A stretch of 64,000 nucleotides of DNA. Origin: Anisakis pegreffii (lineage: Eukaryota > Nematoda > Chromadorea > Rhabditida > Anisakidae). This document shows positions 46,951 through 60,600 of this stretch, piece after piece. The notes below the pieces were generated by a model. The model did not search any database. It saw nothing but the letters and a program-made list of their open reading frames with translations, and was not told the origin of the DNA. Within the stretch, counting starts at the first letter, position 1. Every line of letters begins with the position of its first letter. The stretch covers positions 62,001 to 126,000 of the forward strand of contig JAPYMA010003060.1 of assembly GCA_035041965.1 (NCBI GenBank), written 5' to 3'. A program made the translations under genes and the position numbers.

Positions 46951-49900
46951 ATGAAGATGGTTTCTGTGGCGGAATGTCAGAAGGTTTGTGCCATATGTGA
47001 CTCACCACGTGCAGCAACACTGCACTTCGGGGCTCGATCGTGCAAGGCTTGTGCTGCCTTCTTCAGACGTACAGTTTCAATGCGCATGAAGTATAAATGT
47101 GCAGCTGAAGGAAAATCTTACGAGAACAAGTGTCATATTCATCATTGTTCGTTCATTATTCATTTGTTCGTCTTTTCTGTTTGTCTTAGACGATGCGTGC
47201 CACTGACTTGCAATGATAATAGGTCAGTCTTGAACCATGCCATCACCGATGCACATTTTCACGACGAAACATTATCGTTTACAGCTCGATTCTTTCTCCA
47301 TTGTTCCAACAATTTTTCTGCGCTAAAAACAAAACAGATGTTTATTCACAGATTATTCTACTGGTTTCTCGCAATCCATGGATTGAACTTCTTATAATTG
47401 AGATTAGAAAGAAGCTGCGCATTTGTGTTAAAACTCAACAGTTGGTTGCCAAGGAAACGAATGACACACAAATCATTCATAAATTGTACTTGGTTGCATT
47501 TCCTTAATCATTGAAACGTTTGATTTGTGGTACGCAAAAAGCAAACTCATTGAGTATCGCGTGTCGTTATACCGTAATTGTTTGGTTTCGTTTTCTAGCA
47601 AGCGACCTTTAGATTAATTCCTCTAACTTAATCCATCAAATCATCCAGTTGAATGAATTTCCGTTCAGTGCTACGGATGGCCTGCAGAAAATGTCGGTAC
47701 GAAAAGTGCCTTAACGCTGGCATGAAACGGGAATGTGAGTGACAATCCTTTTGATTGATTTCATTAGTCTTTCGGAATAATAATCTTCTAAAATTCTCCG
47801 CATGGTGTCAGTTCAGTCTCAAAATACCTTCTGACGTTTGTCTACAAAAAACCCAATATCACTGCTGCACTACGAAAATAAAATTGAGAATATTCATCTA
47901 ACAAGGTGTATTTGTACAGATGTACAGTATCGACGTGATACTAATCGCAAATGCGCTCCCTTGTGTAACGATGCCGTTGTGGATGACCCCGTCGAACCAG
48001 ATCACCAAACGCAACAACATGAACAACTTCGTGAGTGCTTACAATTGATCACTTTTATGAATTCACAAATCTATTCAGCTTATTCCTAAATCCTACTAAT
48101 ATACAGTTACTGTTTCAAGGAATAACTAATTGCCTCATTAGAGTAATGTTTTGACGACTGTCTCTGAGCTTTCAATTAGGCTTTATGACTTCCGAACATT
48201 GCAGCACACTAATAGCAAGGAACTAGCTCCATTTCTTCGCACCATTTCCACCCCCAAATTTTGCCCTACTGAACTCTACCGAAACTGTCTGAAATATTCT
48301 CATCAGCTCAACTAACCTCTGATATGCAGTTCAGCTGAATTAACGACGTGTCGAGAATTGCAGATGAAAACAGTTCCCCGGAAGCATCTTCGAAAGCAAC
48401 GCCTCCAGTGAACGGACGTTCTTCGAGTCCACCTCAAATAGCTACTCCCTCTCCACCAAGTTTTGTTCTCCGGTTTTTTCTTTTGAGTAGCATTCTAGGA
48501 TTTTGTGTTTTCATTCGCGACGATTATTCTGAATGGTATTCTTTCGCACTATCTTTCATCATCTTCTCTGGTGGTATATTGATCTCTCGAACATTGGTAT
48601 TTATATATAAGCAAAATTTGTTGTCGTTTAAGCATTCTGAATGGCACTTGGGCAAAATGGTTTCAATTCTTCAAAGCTTTCATCGGAAGAAGCGAATGCG
48701 TGGATTGAGGAATTGAATCGTAATCGCTGAAAAGAAAAAAGGAAGATGGATTGGGAAATTTTCGAGCCCTAGAGCTGAGTTAATGTGAACACGAGGAGTG
48801 CATATGATTGCTACATGTAAATATATGTGTAAAAAACTGCACAGAAACTGTATTCATGAGTGTTGTTTGTGCAGATAATCGCTTGATGTCATGTGTTCAC
48901 AAGCACGCAGTTTTGGAATCGATGCTCGATTGGGCAGTAGAAGCTGAGAAGGCATTGAACGATAGTAGACGATTGGTCTATGCAAAGCATACGGCAACAG
49001 CGGTGTTTACATCGAACAGTGAATTGGTGCGTAGTCCTTTCAAAATTTCTATTTAAAAATTCAGCCGTAAAATTCCAATTTCCATGAGTTATGGAAAGTC
49101 GATTTTCGGTGTCCTTTTCATGGTTTTTCGAGATTTGAACAAGTTTTAAAATGGCGAAGCTTTGATCTCAAGGAACAGTGTTCTGATTGCAGCCGTTTAC
49201 AGTGGAAGACCTGCAGCCGATGGATTTCCTTGCTTTTAATGGACTCTCAAGGGTGGATTTGATGATGTTGTATCAATATGTCCGATCGCTGCCACTTTTC
49301 TCGATGCTTCCCACAAAAGATAAAGTAAATTAAATCATCGCTCGAATCAATTCAATTTTACTTTCATACTCTGAGTTCATCTTATTCGCCTTCTTTCAAT
49401 GTTGGCTAAACGAAATGTCGCACTTGAACGATGAACTTACTGGAACGTTATGAGGATGATTTATTGACCTCTTGAGACTGTGATGCCGACAGCTATTTCG
49501 ACGCAAATTTTTCAAAATTAGTTCATATGATAAGAAGTCAGCGGAGAAAAATGCATTCGTTTGTGGAACAGTCATGATCAAAGAAAAAATATATGCGTAT
49601 TTCATGACACTGTCTCTGGTTCGCGAAGTTCAAATCCAAGAATTCCCCACATGTAACGTCAGACATGGGCACAGTTTCGTTAGTTGATAATCGTAAATTA
49701 TCGTCATTAACTCTTCGCTAACGAATGAGTGATTTGAGTTTGAATTTGACGGTACTAGTATTGGTGATATTCTTCTTGATTAATTAATTAACGCATGTTA
49801 ATGACGTGCGTTAATTAATTGAGGTGTTTGTCGTGGCACGTCAGTTCGTTAGAAACTTTTGAAAGAAAAATCGTGATCATGCTTTTCAGAGCATGCGAGC

Positions 49901-52203
49901 GTTTAGATGTTCGATACGTATTACGTAGAAAATATTGAATTGTTGAAAATATTCTCACTGATCAGTGAATATTTCGTAATTACTGACTCATGCAAAAAAT
50001 ATTAAGTTGAGGAAATCAATTCTAGCAATTTTCATCCATTCTGAAGAATATAACTGGTATATATCTGAAATTAACGAAAAAACGAAATATTCACTGATCA
50101 ATGAGAATATCTTCGCTGCTACTTATTGCTTTGATTCAGCGAATGATTGGCATCAACGTCAATTTTATTGGTAGATGAATTGCGGAGTGTCACGTTGGCA
50201 TTTCAGCTAGCAGTGCCCACCTATGTGTAAATTATTTCTTGATCAGATATAATCAAATGAATATTTCTATTTCGAACAAAGTTTCAGACGGCAAAGAGAA
50301 ATAACAAGTTTTAAGAGGAAGTATACCGTTGCAGTGATATCCATTAACAATTATTTGCAGAGTCAAATGTTTCGATATTTCATGGTGATTGATTCAATGA
50401 TAACAGCCGCTTACTTATCGATGGCACTCGGCAGAGAAAGGCATTGGATAGTGCATTGGAATGGGCTCTATCTCTGCATGGATCCGCTGCCATGTTCCGG
50501 GGTTGCGCCAGAGGATGCTGCTTTCATGGAGCAGTTGAAACCCGAAGAGCGTTCCAGATACAGGTGAGTACAATAATCTCATTTACCGCTTCACGCATCC
50601 AAATTTTATCAGTTCCCTGGGTTGAAATCCCTCCGTGATTATTCTAATCAAACAATGATCCCGTCGTCATACGCTGATGGAAACTACTTGAGTTTCTTCA
50701 AACGTAATGTTCGCCAATAGTGTTCTGAATCAGCACGCACGCAGCCGAAATATCCATGAGTGAAACTTCACCTCCTACAATATGATTAATTCACAATTGT
50801 GTTGATCGCTTCATACTTATACATTATATTTCCATGAATTCGATTTCGTTACAGGCTTTATATGCCTTTGAAGATAGCACAGTACACGGAATTATGTAAA
50901 CCGTTTGCTGAAGTGAAACCATCATTCACCGAATATGCCTCGTTGAAGCTGATCGCGTTACTTGTTCGAGGTTGCGTTTCAAAATTCAATAGAGCAAATG
51001 CTGTTTGTTTGTTTTCATAATTTTGTTTTCGTAATGTTTCTAATTTTGTTTTCTGAGGACGACTTGTTTTCATAATTTTGTATTCAATCAGTAAACACCA
51101 AACACGAAACAGACATTCTGATTCTGATGACAAACCCGATCTTATCCATGCAGCATAAAGTTAAAATGAATTTAGTCAGCGTGCGGTGGAATGCGCAGTG
51201 GAAACTTAATACAATATTTATTCAGTTCTCAATGATAATTTGATGATAACAGTAATAATCGGCCACTCGGCATACAATGTCTTCACACAATATTAATTCA
51301 AGAAAATTGACAATGACGATAATATTTGACCGTAACGATGTACAATAATAATTCACAATACTTCACGATAGCGATGAATATTACAATATCACAATACAAT
51401 TGATTCTGCTCCTAGCTATGATTGACGGCGTATAGCATACGTTCTCCAATATAAAACATGACCAGCGAATTATGGCTGCGACTTACGACCCCGATCCTTC
51501 GTTCCTTTCTCCTTAAGTACTTGCATCTCTCATCTGTCCCGGAATTCATCGGCCATAGTTTCCCATAACATTTTGTTGTCGTTCAGCCATCGCTCCTGGG
51601 AATCTTTCGCCTTTAAGATCAGAATTGAAGATATTAAGTACTTTGTTTGGGTTATCCTCCAAATTCTTGAGATTTAGATTTTTATGTTTTGAGAGTGAGG
51701 TGCTCGTCTTGGCTACAATAATCAGAAGTATGTTAGGGCAGTGAATATACCACAACGTACCATTTAAATATTCATACTAACAGGTTGTTTCAGCACGAGG
51801 CGCGATGACACCAGAAAGCCGCCCCTTAGTTGAGCAGGCTTTACAGCAGATAATGTTTGCACTCTACGAACACTGCGTTCAGAAAGCTGGTCGCTTGGAA
51901 GGTTCATTGCGTTTCGGTAACCTCACACTTCAACTTTCGCCACTCTTTGTAAGCAATATTGTTGAAATTTCTCGTTTTTTTTCGTTTTATGTATTGAAAA
52001 ACCCTCAAAAACTCAGATGAACGTCACTTTTGATGTACTGAAACTGAACTTTGAAAGGTTTCGATGTGTGTGTGTTTTCTCCTCATTAACGTATGAAGTT
52101 TCAGCAACTCGTGTCAAATTTGATCGAATGCTATTTGAGAATTCATTTTTTCAACATGAACGCAATGGATCCGATTTTGAGTCAGATTATATCGGAACGT
52201 TGA
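46951..52203 (+). CDS. Nuclear hormone receptor, nematode NHR family
   Basis: Ligand-type nuclear transcription factor of 441 residues. Ten exons, all phases agreeing: 46951-47146, 47669-47734, 47920-48030, 48364-48459, 48875-49026, 49193-49324, 50361-50563, 50855-50970, 51794-51948 and 52105-52203 (TGA). The DNA-binding domain is residues 13-88. The first C4 zinc finger uses C13, C16, C31 and C34 with P-box CKACAAFFRR, typical of nematode-expanded NHRs. The second uses C50, C61, C71 and C74 and ends CRKCRYEKCLNAGMKRE. A Ser/Pro-rich hinge follows (residues 125-156). The ligand-binding domain (about 157-441) includes LDWAVEAEKALND, SRVDLMMLYQYVRSLPLFSM, TEYASLKLIALLVRG and a helix-12-like end, NAMDPILSQIISER. 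The first intron splits the second finger and uses an unusual GTTCGT donor, supported by the resulting 9-residue Cys spacing. The orthologue is not assigned. Confidence 0.95.
49782..49820. repeat. Perfect 14-bp inverted repeat in NHR intron 6
   Basis: AATTAATTAACGCA (49782-49795) and TGCGTTAATTAATT (49807-49820), separated by 11 bases. It could form a hairpin in the intron or be a remnant element end. Confidence 0.8.
49945..50114. mobile_element. MITE-like element with 33-bp terminal inverted repeats
   Basis: The sequence at 49945-49977 (core TTCTCACTGATCAGTGAATA) matches the reverse complement of 50082-50114 at 31 of 33 positions. The ends bound a 170-bp AT-rich segment with no coding frame. 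It lies in intron 6 of the nuclear receptor gene. I found no convincing target-site duplication, so the true ends may be slightly different. The superfamily is not assigned. Confidence 0.65.
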
Positions 52204-54008
52204 AGGAGATGAAAATATTGTTCGCCATATCAATTGCCCAAATCGCTATCATTCGCACGTTTCAAATGATCGGATGATTACACTGCTGATGTGAAATCAA
52301 TTACTTTTACGGTTTCATAATAACCGGGCATAGTCACATCTTTGTTGCACACTTTTGGCGAGTTATTCTGTTCTGCTCTGCTCTTCTTTCCGAACTGTTC
52401 CTTATTCTCTGTTTAACCCTGTGGTGTAGTGCGGGGGCAAAAAAAAAGTCAGAGACGAAATTTTCCAGCTGGGGATCCTGAAAATAAACTTGAGCGTTCC
52501 TTATAAACTTGAGCGTTCCCAGCTATGTTAATGTGCTGCCTGATTTTAACTTACGTCCAATCATTCAAGCCACAACACACACGATTATTCATCCCAGCTG
52601 ATAACAACGTCGCTAATATTGCTTGTTGATTAATTTATATCGCTCTTAGATCCATCTTCTACCCAATTTTACTGAGAGAAAAGTTAGCTGTGACACATTC
52701 GTTTGATTTTACTGACTTTTCAGAGCGAATTCAAGACGACCATGAATAGTGCGCACAAAGTACTTGAATTTTTTTCTCATTTAAAATTAATTCCGTCTTA
52801 ATGTTTCTAATTTCAAATAAAATGATTCAAACACTTTCGCTTCCAATCTTCAGACTATCGAATGATAGGGTATGCAATATGTCGGCTGGTGCTGCACTGA
52901 AAGCGTTTTGGTGAGGTGCTGTCACCGATACAAATTCCGAACAAATATTCATGCTTACAGAATTCAAAAGATGTCCGCGATTGGTAACATCTTATTATCC
53001 CAAAAGATCTCATGCAACCATGCCTTCACGTAATCATCTTGTTACCCCTTTGCAGCCGATCAAACGCACTTGAACTAGTCCAGTACAAATTCGAAATTTC
53101 TTCACAGAATTGTAAATCAAAGATAGGCGCCGCATTTTTTGAAATAATTTCTTGCATGCATGATTTGGAAACCGGCGCCTTTATGATTGATATCAGTCTC
53201 ACTTCACGAACAGATCTAAACTGACAGCAAAATACCTAATTAATGTACCTAACAGCAAAATACCTGATTAATGCGGCATAGTCGAAGCATTTTTTGAGAA
53301 AATTTTTACTGGGATAATGTCAATACCGTTCCATCGCTGTACATTTCCCATCGAAAGAATCATTAAAAAGTATTCATGGAGTGCAGAAAAAACAACTGAA
53401 CAATATTCAACACAGAATACCTTCGAATCAGTTTGCATTAAAAGTCGAACATTTATTGTTACTAGGACATACAGAATCAATATTGTTTAAAGTCAATCCG
53501 CCTTAAAGCACTTCTAAGGAGTTCAGTAGTGCAACTTCTTGCTGCATTGAAATTATTTGCTTTATGCTTCATCAATATGAACTATGATTGCTCCTGAAGA
53601 AAATCAAGATGCTGATCAAGTGAGTTTTCTGAATCAAATGATCGTCCGAAAGGAATAATTATTTTCCTGACGTTTTATGAAGAAGAGAATCGTCAAAAGA
53701 TTTCCAATTGAATGTTCACAAACGAATTTTCACAAGCTTTGAACTTCCGTTATTGTCAATATTACTCAGCAATATTGCGATGGATCATATTTTTCACGTA
53801 AACATTTCCTTCACTTCTAATATGGAAAACACTGTAGGAGACAACAGACGGGTGGATTGCACATGGTGTTTCACGACAAAATAACTGCTTCAAATCATAG
53901 ATGACTCTTTGAAAATATCCCTTAAAACATTTCCAAACGTCTATATCAATAATTCAAATCTAGACGGTTGAACTTTTTATAGAATTAAGGTACTGAGTTC
54001 ATTAAGAT
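52204..54008. other. Intergenic between the receptor and the hAT element
   Basis: No gene supported. An AATAAA at 52483-52488 may serve the receptor transcript. Small duplications: TAAACTTGAGCGTTCC at 52485-52500 and 52504-52519, and CAGCAAAATACCT with AATTAATG-like tails twice near 53224-53275. Confidence 0.5.
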
Positions 54009-54199
54009 CAGTGGTTCTCAACCTTTTTTGCTCCGTGGACCTCCTAGAAAATTCAAAGGTGCTCTCGTATCCCCTACCTTACCTCGCACACCCTCCCACA
54101 CTACTCACTCACCCCCTCTCATTCCACCCGCTCTCAGACCCCCTAGCATGCCGCCTCGGACTCCCAGAGGGTCCGTGGACCCAAGGTTGAGAAACCCTG
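54009..54199. mobile_element. Non-autonomous hAT-type element
   Basis: A 191-bp element. The left end CAGTGGTTCTCAACC matches the inverted right end (CAGGGTTTCTCAACC after reverse complement) at 13 of 15 positions. The subterminal GGTCCGTGGACC motif is also mirrored. The flanking 8-mers ATTAAGAT and ATTTAGAC agree at 6 of 8 positions, fitting the 8-bp target duplication of hAT transposons. CAGNGGTTCTCAACC ends are characteristic of many animal hAT families. There is no transposase; the open frame inside is an artefact. It lies about 450 bp downstream of the K2P gene. Confidence 0.85.
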
Positions 54200-54647
54200 A
54201 TTTAGACAAATTATAAGAAGTATATGACGAAGAGTCGATGTTGAATTTTTAAAAACATGAACAAAAACAACACACACACTTTCGCTGAACATTTTAATAA
54301 AGCTAATTCATCACAGTAGGCGGCTAGTAGTGGAAAAAGTAACTGACACATCATATTGTTAGGTGATAATCATGAAGCAATGTAAAGGCGAGAATTTACC
54401 ACTACTGCAAAATTGATGAAGCAGTGAGGAATGAAGTTTGAACTATCGATTTTGGCATCGAAAATACTGTCGTAAAATCTCATCAAGCACATCGATTTGA
54501 ATGTCTTTGAAGATGGGAAAAAAGAGCAATGAATTACTGAAGTGATCGGACAATTCCAATTCAACAACCTACACATTGAATTGGAGTGCGTGTCAGGTTA
54601 ACGTGACAGCTGCTAATGACCTATAGCTGAAACTTTAGTCGATTTGG

Positions 54648-57600
54648 TCATGCGTTGAGGTGATGAGAACTGGATGAGTTACTGAGTGAGTTTGGAGTTC
54701 GTGTATCGTTCGCGAGTCGTGTGTCACTCGTAACTGACTTCGCGTACTCTCTCACTGGTGATGTTCGTCTACTGTGCGCATCGGTGAGCACCGATTTACG
54801 CCGTGGACCAAGTCGTTGATCTGATAGACGTTCCAAACGTTCCCATTCCTCTTGGTAGGTTTCGAATAGTTTCCGCGCATTTCTTCCGTACAATTCCTTC
54901 TTTTCAAGGAATTTTCGTGGCACTGAAAATGTGATCAGTCATAATCGACTGATTGATTTATTGATTGATTGATCGCTTTACTGATCAGTCGAATGATAAC
55001 TTTTATTTAATTTTCGATCTGTGCGATATATTTTTCCTTGAAGTAATTATGTGAAGATATCCGATGCCTCAACATAATTCTCGCTTGTTTTTACGGCTTA
55101 GGTCCAGCGCCTTTTGTACCGGATGAATTAACGGTGTCAGTAGAGTGTTGTTTAAATGAATTTTAGAAGTCACTTGCAAAATCACACTTCTCATTAGAGA
55201 TGGCAATCGAACGGAATTCGGGTTCGGTCGCGAATCAACCGAATGCTCATTGTGAGGCTCCGGAGTTCGGTATTTCGACCGTAACACAAAATTTTCAGGG
55301 AGAATCTCACGTAATCAAGAAAAATTTTACTAATCGAACTTCCCTCGGTTACCACCGCTACTTCCTACAATCTAATGGTATCACCAGACAGTTCGAATGA
55401 GTCTATACCAACCTTTAATATCATCAGGCGTCGGGGAAGTGGCCGTACTGGCTCGGTCACTTAATTCACCATCTGTTTCCATCTCTTCATCATCCAGCTG
55501 ACCATCAACTTGATCATCTTCACTATCTTCCTCAATCGTGAGTTTGATTGGTAACTCCTCTAATATGTTTACTGTCGACGTTTCAGCTAACGAGAATGGT
55601 TCTTCAACTTCGACGATCTCGTTGCCCCTTGCTAGAACCTGCAATTTTAATTTTATCTATCGAGAAATCTCACAAAGAGTTTGCACAAATTTGCCTAGCG
55701 TCGATTTGCACAAAAACGAACATTACAGCTACTAAAAAACATTGTTAAAGATTCTCACAGAGCCGTTCTGTTTGTAATGTGCTAGCTTAACGATTACTCG
55801 TATGTAAATAATTGATTAGAAGAGAATTATGAATTTCTTACAACAAGATAAAAATGAGAAGAATGTGATAACAATGTATGATTTCAATTCGGTTTCTGCT
55901 AGTGATGGCATTCGAACGAAAGTTCAATTCGATCAGAATCCAACCGAATCAACTTTTCAACCTTGCCAGATCCATTATTCTAGCCGAATTTCAAAATTCT
56001 TCGGTCTGAGTAATGAAATATGTGAATACCTCGGGTTCATCAAAATTAAGGATGTCACTTTGTGAGTTTTCATCATCTGGCATACTGATGGCTACTACTT
56101 CGCGTTGCTCGATAACCTAAAGCATTTTGTTTTAAATTCATATCGGACAATTTACAATCAACAAATTAAGAACAGCCTAACATAAGGATTGCGAACACCT
56201 TTCTCTGCAAATTTCTTCGGCATTCTTTGCTATCATTTAGCAGTTCCTTTGGGATGAACACTTTTAGGCGGTTTATGAGATGTTAATGAAAGGTGAAGAA
56301 TAATAAAACAATCGTGCAAATATGTAATACTGTTTCGATGGATTGCGTCTCGAGCATTTGTGACGACCTCAGTGAGCGTTGGGACATGAGCACCGCATTT
56401 CTGAGTATCAACTCCGGACTAGTTTTGCATGTCGAAATCGATGCTGATCTGAAATTCGAACTCGATTCGTTGCGATATGTAACATAAAATTCTCACCTTT
56501 CAGAAACTGATGTGTGCGAAAACGAACTAAAATTAAATGACAACTAAATTAAGTGTTGCGTTGTTAATTCAGCACTATCTATTATCCATCATTCTGACCT
56601 GGATTTCGCAGAGTCTTCTGACACGACAGATGTTGTTCTTGATCGATTGTTGGTGGTTGGTGGAGACGGTGGATCAGTTAAGAGTGGGCAAGCTTCCGAA
56701 GGAGCTCGAGAGGTTGTTGGCGATTTTAGTTCCTTTTCAGACCTAGACGTTGGTATTGGCTCGCGAGGTGGAGGCGGTTCTTCATTTAGATCAGGTGGTG
56801 GCAACCGACCTTCCTGACATTTATGTTCAATTGTATTTCTAACAGTGATCACTGAGCGTTCCATAGCTCATATATCGAAACTACTCTGTTATTAATTACA
56901 AAACGATGCCAATTGATCATTCACGAAACGCTAACAGCTTGTTGTTCATGAGATGCTTCGTTTCATTGCCGTTTCCTTTATTTTACTCATTTATCTATTC
57001 ATTTGTTTACATTCAACGTTAAATATCTAGTCTTTGTTGAATCATCACTTTAATGTTACTTTGACATTATCACTTTAATATCAGCGTGTCGGATACTGTG
57101 GTTGTATTAGGAGAACAAGATGAGTATAATAAGTACAAGATGAGTACGTTTTCTAGAGTATAATGCAATTGGTTCACCGAAATTCTGATGCTTGCATTAT
57201 TCCTATTTAATCCTTTCGATTAGAAAATTCCCACCAAATGTCTACAAACGTTGATTTTCGTGAACCAAAAAAAAACAATGAATAATAATATCAAATGAAT
57301 GGGTGATAACACACATTGATCGCAATGACACGCTCGACAACGTTGTCCAAGTCCATCTCATCGATGAACGATGGTTCAACGCCACATTTCTTACCAACCG
57401 CATGCAACAGATCACGAACTTTCAACCTTAACATCAACTTTTTTCACTGATCAATATTCTCATATAATGCAATTAATGCAGTCCGTCAGTTTCACAACTG
57501 ATGACATAAAATGCCAATTCGTATTACTTCAAGCCAGGCATTTGTTGGAGATCTCAATCATCATCGCCTTGGCTAAATCGTTTAAAATTGCGAAGATAGT

Positions 57601-60600
57601 GTGCAGTTGGATACGAAGGCATATTAGGGCATTACATTGTATGATGTGAATTAGGTTGGTTGTAAAGTATGAACTGAGACTATTCAAAAAACGAACGTTT
57701 TACCACCGAACCAAATTCTTGTTGATGCAGCATCTTTCATCTTCTTACCGAGATAATGCAACTTCTTCATGTATTCTGAGCCTACATCTGAAACAAAAAT
57801 GAACCTCATTCAAGTGCTCTGAATAACTGAATTCTGTTGGATACTTACTGTTGGCTAGCAAAAATAATTGGAAGCAGAATGAAATTCGATTACTTGTACT
57901 GAGACAAACCTATTGCAATAGTTGTTATGGCAAGACCAACACACACATAAATGAACGTTATAGGTAGAAATGCTACCCTAAAATTGTTTCACATCATCAT
58001 CACATGAACGCAGCTGTTTGTGAATAACGAAATTTGCGTGAATTCGTGCCTTGAGAGAATTCAAATAATTCAATCATCTTGTGAAATTTTTTTTCAAAAT
58101 TTCCACGAATATGATTAATTCCTCACAATAGGCAGAATTGCCAGCTGATCGAAAAGCGGAATGTGAAATCGTACCGACGATGATTAATGTTAACATTTAA
58201 TTCAAATGATGCTGATGATGACTATAGAGGATGCCTCGAAGATGATATTTACAAAGCACTTAAATGACAGAATAAGTGAACAACCTTTGAGGCACTAACT
58301 GACCAAAGTCAATCGCGGTTAAGCACAAAAAGTTGAAGTAAAGCCCATTGAAGAAATCAATCTGAAATCAACGAATCGTCACAGTGGCTGCCACTTATGT
58401 CGCTGGCAATCACTTTCATCTAACTGTGAAATTCATTGCTTATCACATGATTGGCAGCAATTTCACTGACAATGAGCAGAATGGAAAGTTTGCGCAGTTT
58501 CATGACTCAGACACATTCCTCTTTCTCTCTTGAATTCATCCCAACGTGAGTAATAGCTCCAATTCATGACAGCGTCGTCGTTCATATGTCACGATACTCA
58601 TGACTATCAAAAACGTTATCTAATCGACTACTATCACAACATTTCTGTCGATAGCGATCTAAGGTCTCGTTTCAGTACCTCATTTGTCCAGATGAAAACT
58701 ACAGTTCAATAAATCACAGGCATTTTATGAAATCATCATCACCTGTCCGTTAAGAAGAGGAAGTAGAAGAGCGCCAAAGCTAACGTAGAGAAGGAATGCA
58801 ATCAGTAATGCCAGAGAGGTTAACTCAATCGATGATTCCGAGTCATCTCCTTTAGCCTTTGAGCGTCTTCTTCGATCTCTGTACTGCTCAACCTAGAAAT
58901 TGATTTAATTGAGCCGTATTTGTGTGCACACCCCTCCATTTGTGGGGATTGTTAGTGATACCTTCATGTGTTAAACTCCCAAGAAAGAATAAGCAACGTC
59001 CAGTCAATGAGCCACTGACTACGGTCAATTATTGCCGGAATGTGTTTCGTGTTTTGAAAATTTGAGTTTTTAGATCGACCGTGATAAAATCGTACCGAAT
59101 AGTTGGCAACAGTCTCCTAACAACATAGGGTTTTGAAGTGAAGTACTCATGTGTACTATTTGTATTCCACCAATGTATTGGAATTGGAGCTTGATAAGTG
59201 AGAGAGCATACGAAGGTATATTTAGGATGATATCGTTTACCTTGATACGTGAGTTTTTCGCAAATTGATTCAAATATTGCCCAACATTGGCGATGATGAT
59301 CATTGTAATTGGAATACCACAAATACCGTAAACTATGCAGAACATGCGACCTGCATGTGTTATGGGTGCAATGCGATTGTATCCTGAAAGAAGTGGACAT
59401 GTTTCCGGTGATTATTCGACGAATCTGATGAAAATGTGCGATAAATGAGGACACGAATGCATCGCTCAATAACTAATTAGAACACAATTTTGATACTGTC
59501 ACCTCGGTATTTTCAGAAGGTATTTTCAGAAATACATCCCCATAACGAATTTACATTTACTTTTAAGCAACTACGATAGTTGTCTTTCATTCATGTTTAT
59601 TCATTTATTCTGTTACCATGGGAGTTAAAAGACTTACTTAAACGTAGTGAATTTTGTTGTTCTGGGCTGATGGTGTAGTAGCACATCTCATATGTAAGAT
59701 AAGTGTTCATGATAAAATTGTGATTCTTGAATCTGAGAATTCGCCGATATGTTTGGGCGCATTCGTGTGAGTGGGATACAGCACATTAACTACTCATCAA
59801 CTATGCATTTTCTCATCTTTCAACGGATGCTAACAATTACATATTGCATTGCATTTGCGAATGGTAGTTTACTGGCAAAAAGCATCTTGAATGCATGATT
59901 CTTATGTAATATCAACGACTATTATTACCATGCCATTAAACTCGTAAACTGTGACGCAATTATTCAGTGAGGAAGACGCTTTTGAGTATTCAAACTCGAA
60001 GTAGCGTCGAACATTAGAGCGTATCTTCACATCATTAATTCATCATCAGCCGTACACCAATAATGACTCTCTTTTTTAAGAAATTGAGAGCGACTTCAAA
60101 CGTTGGAGTACTGAGATTCTGATGTGTAGTAAATCAAATATCGAATGAAGCGATAAAAATCGTAACTATTTGGACACTTTTCCCGATAAAATGCTCGAAA
60201 CACGTCAGTGGTACGGTGCTGATATGAGAAACCTAATAGACTGAATCACATGGTTACAGTTCATAGTATTAGCAATGAAGTTCGATTGGTGTGTGTTTGA
60301 TGCGAGAAATCGAATGAAATTCATCAGTAATTCTTGCGCTCAATCTCAAGTTCATGCTCGAATTGAAAAAGAACATCTAATATAATGAGGTGGTCAGGAC
60401 ATTCCTATGACAAGCAACGATAAAGACTAGAAAGCATACCAAGAGTGGTCACAATACCAAAACCATACAGAGTCGACGTCACATAACTCCATTCCGTTCG
60501 CTCATCAGCCTCTTTCTTCCAGCATTCCATCACGCTAGTTGCTGTCACGTTTGCATCCTTTTCAGAATGAGTCAATATCTGCAGATTATTTACTTATTTC

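Noticed and set aside
48465..48716. Hydrophobic extension of NHR exon 4 frame, like a membrane segment
   Set aside because: A donor at 48460 in the correct phase joins the hinge to the ligand-binding domain. The extension is read-through into an intron.
54028..54216. Proline-rich 62-codon ORF
   Set aside because: It lies within the hAT element and its end; composition comes from the C-rich core, not a gene.
59029..59469. 146-codon open frame on the minus strand
   Set aside because: It overlaps the K2P TM2 exon in another frame; the channel frame has the conserved motifs.
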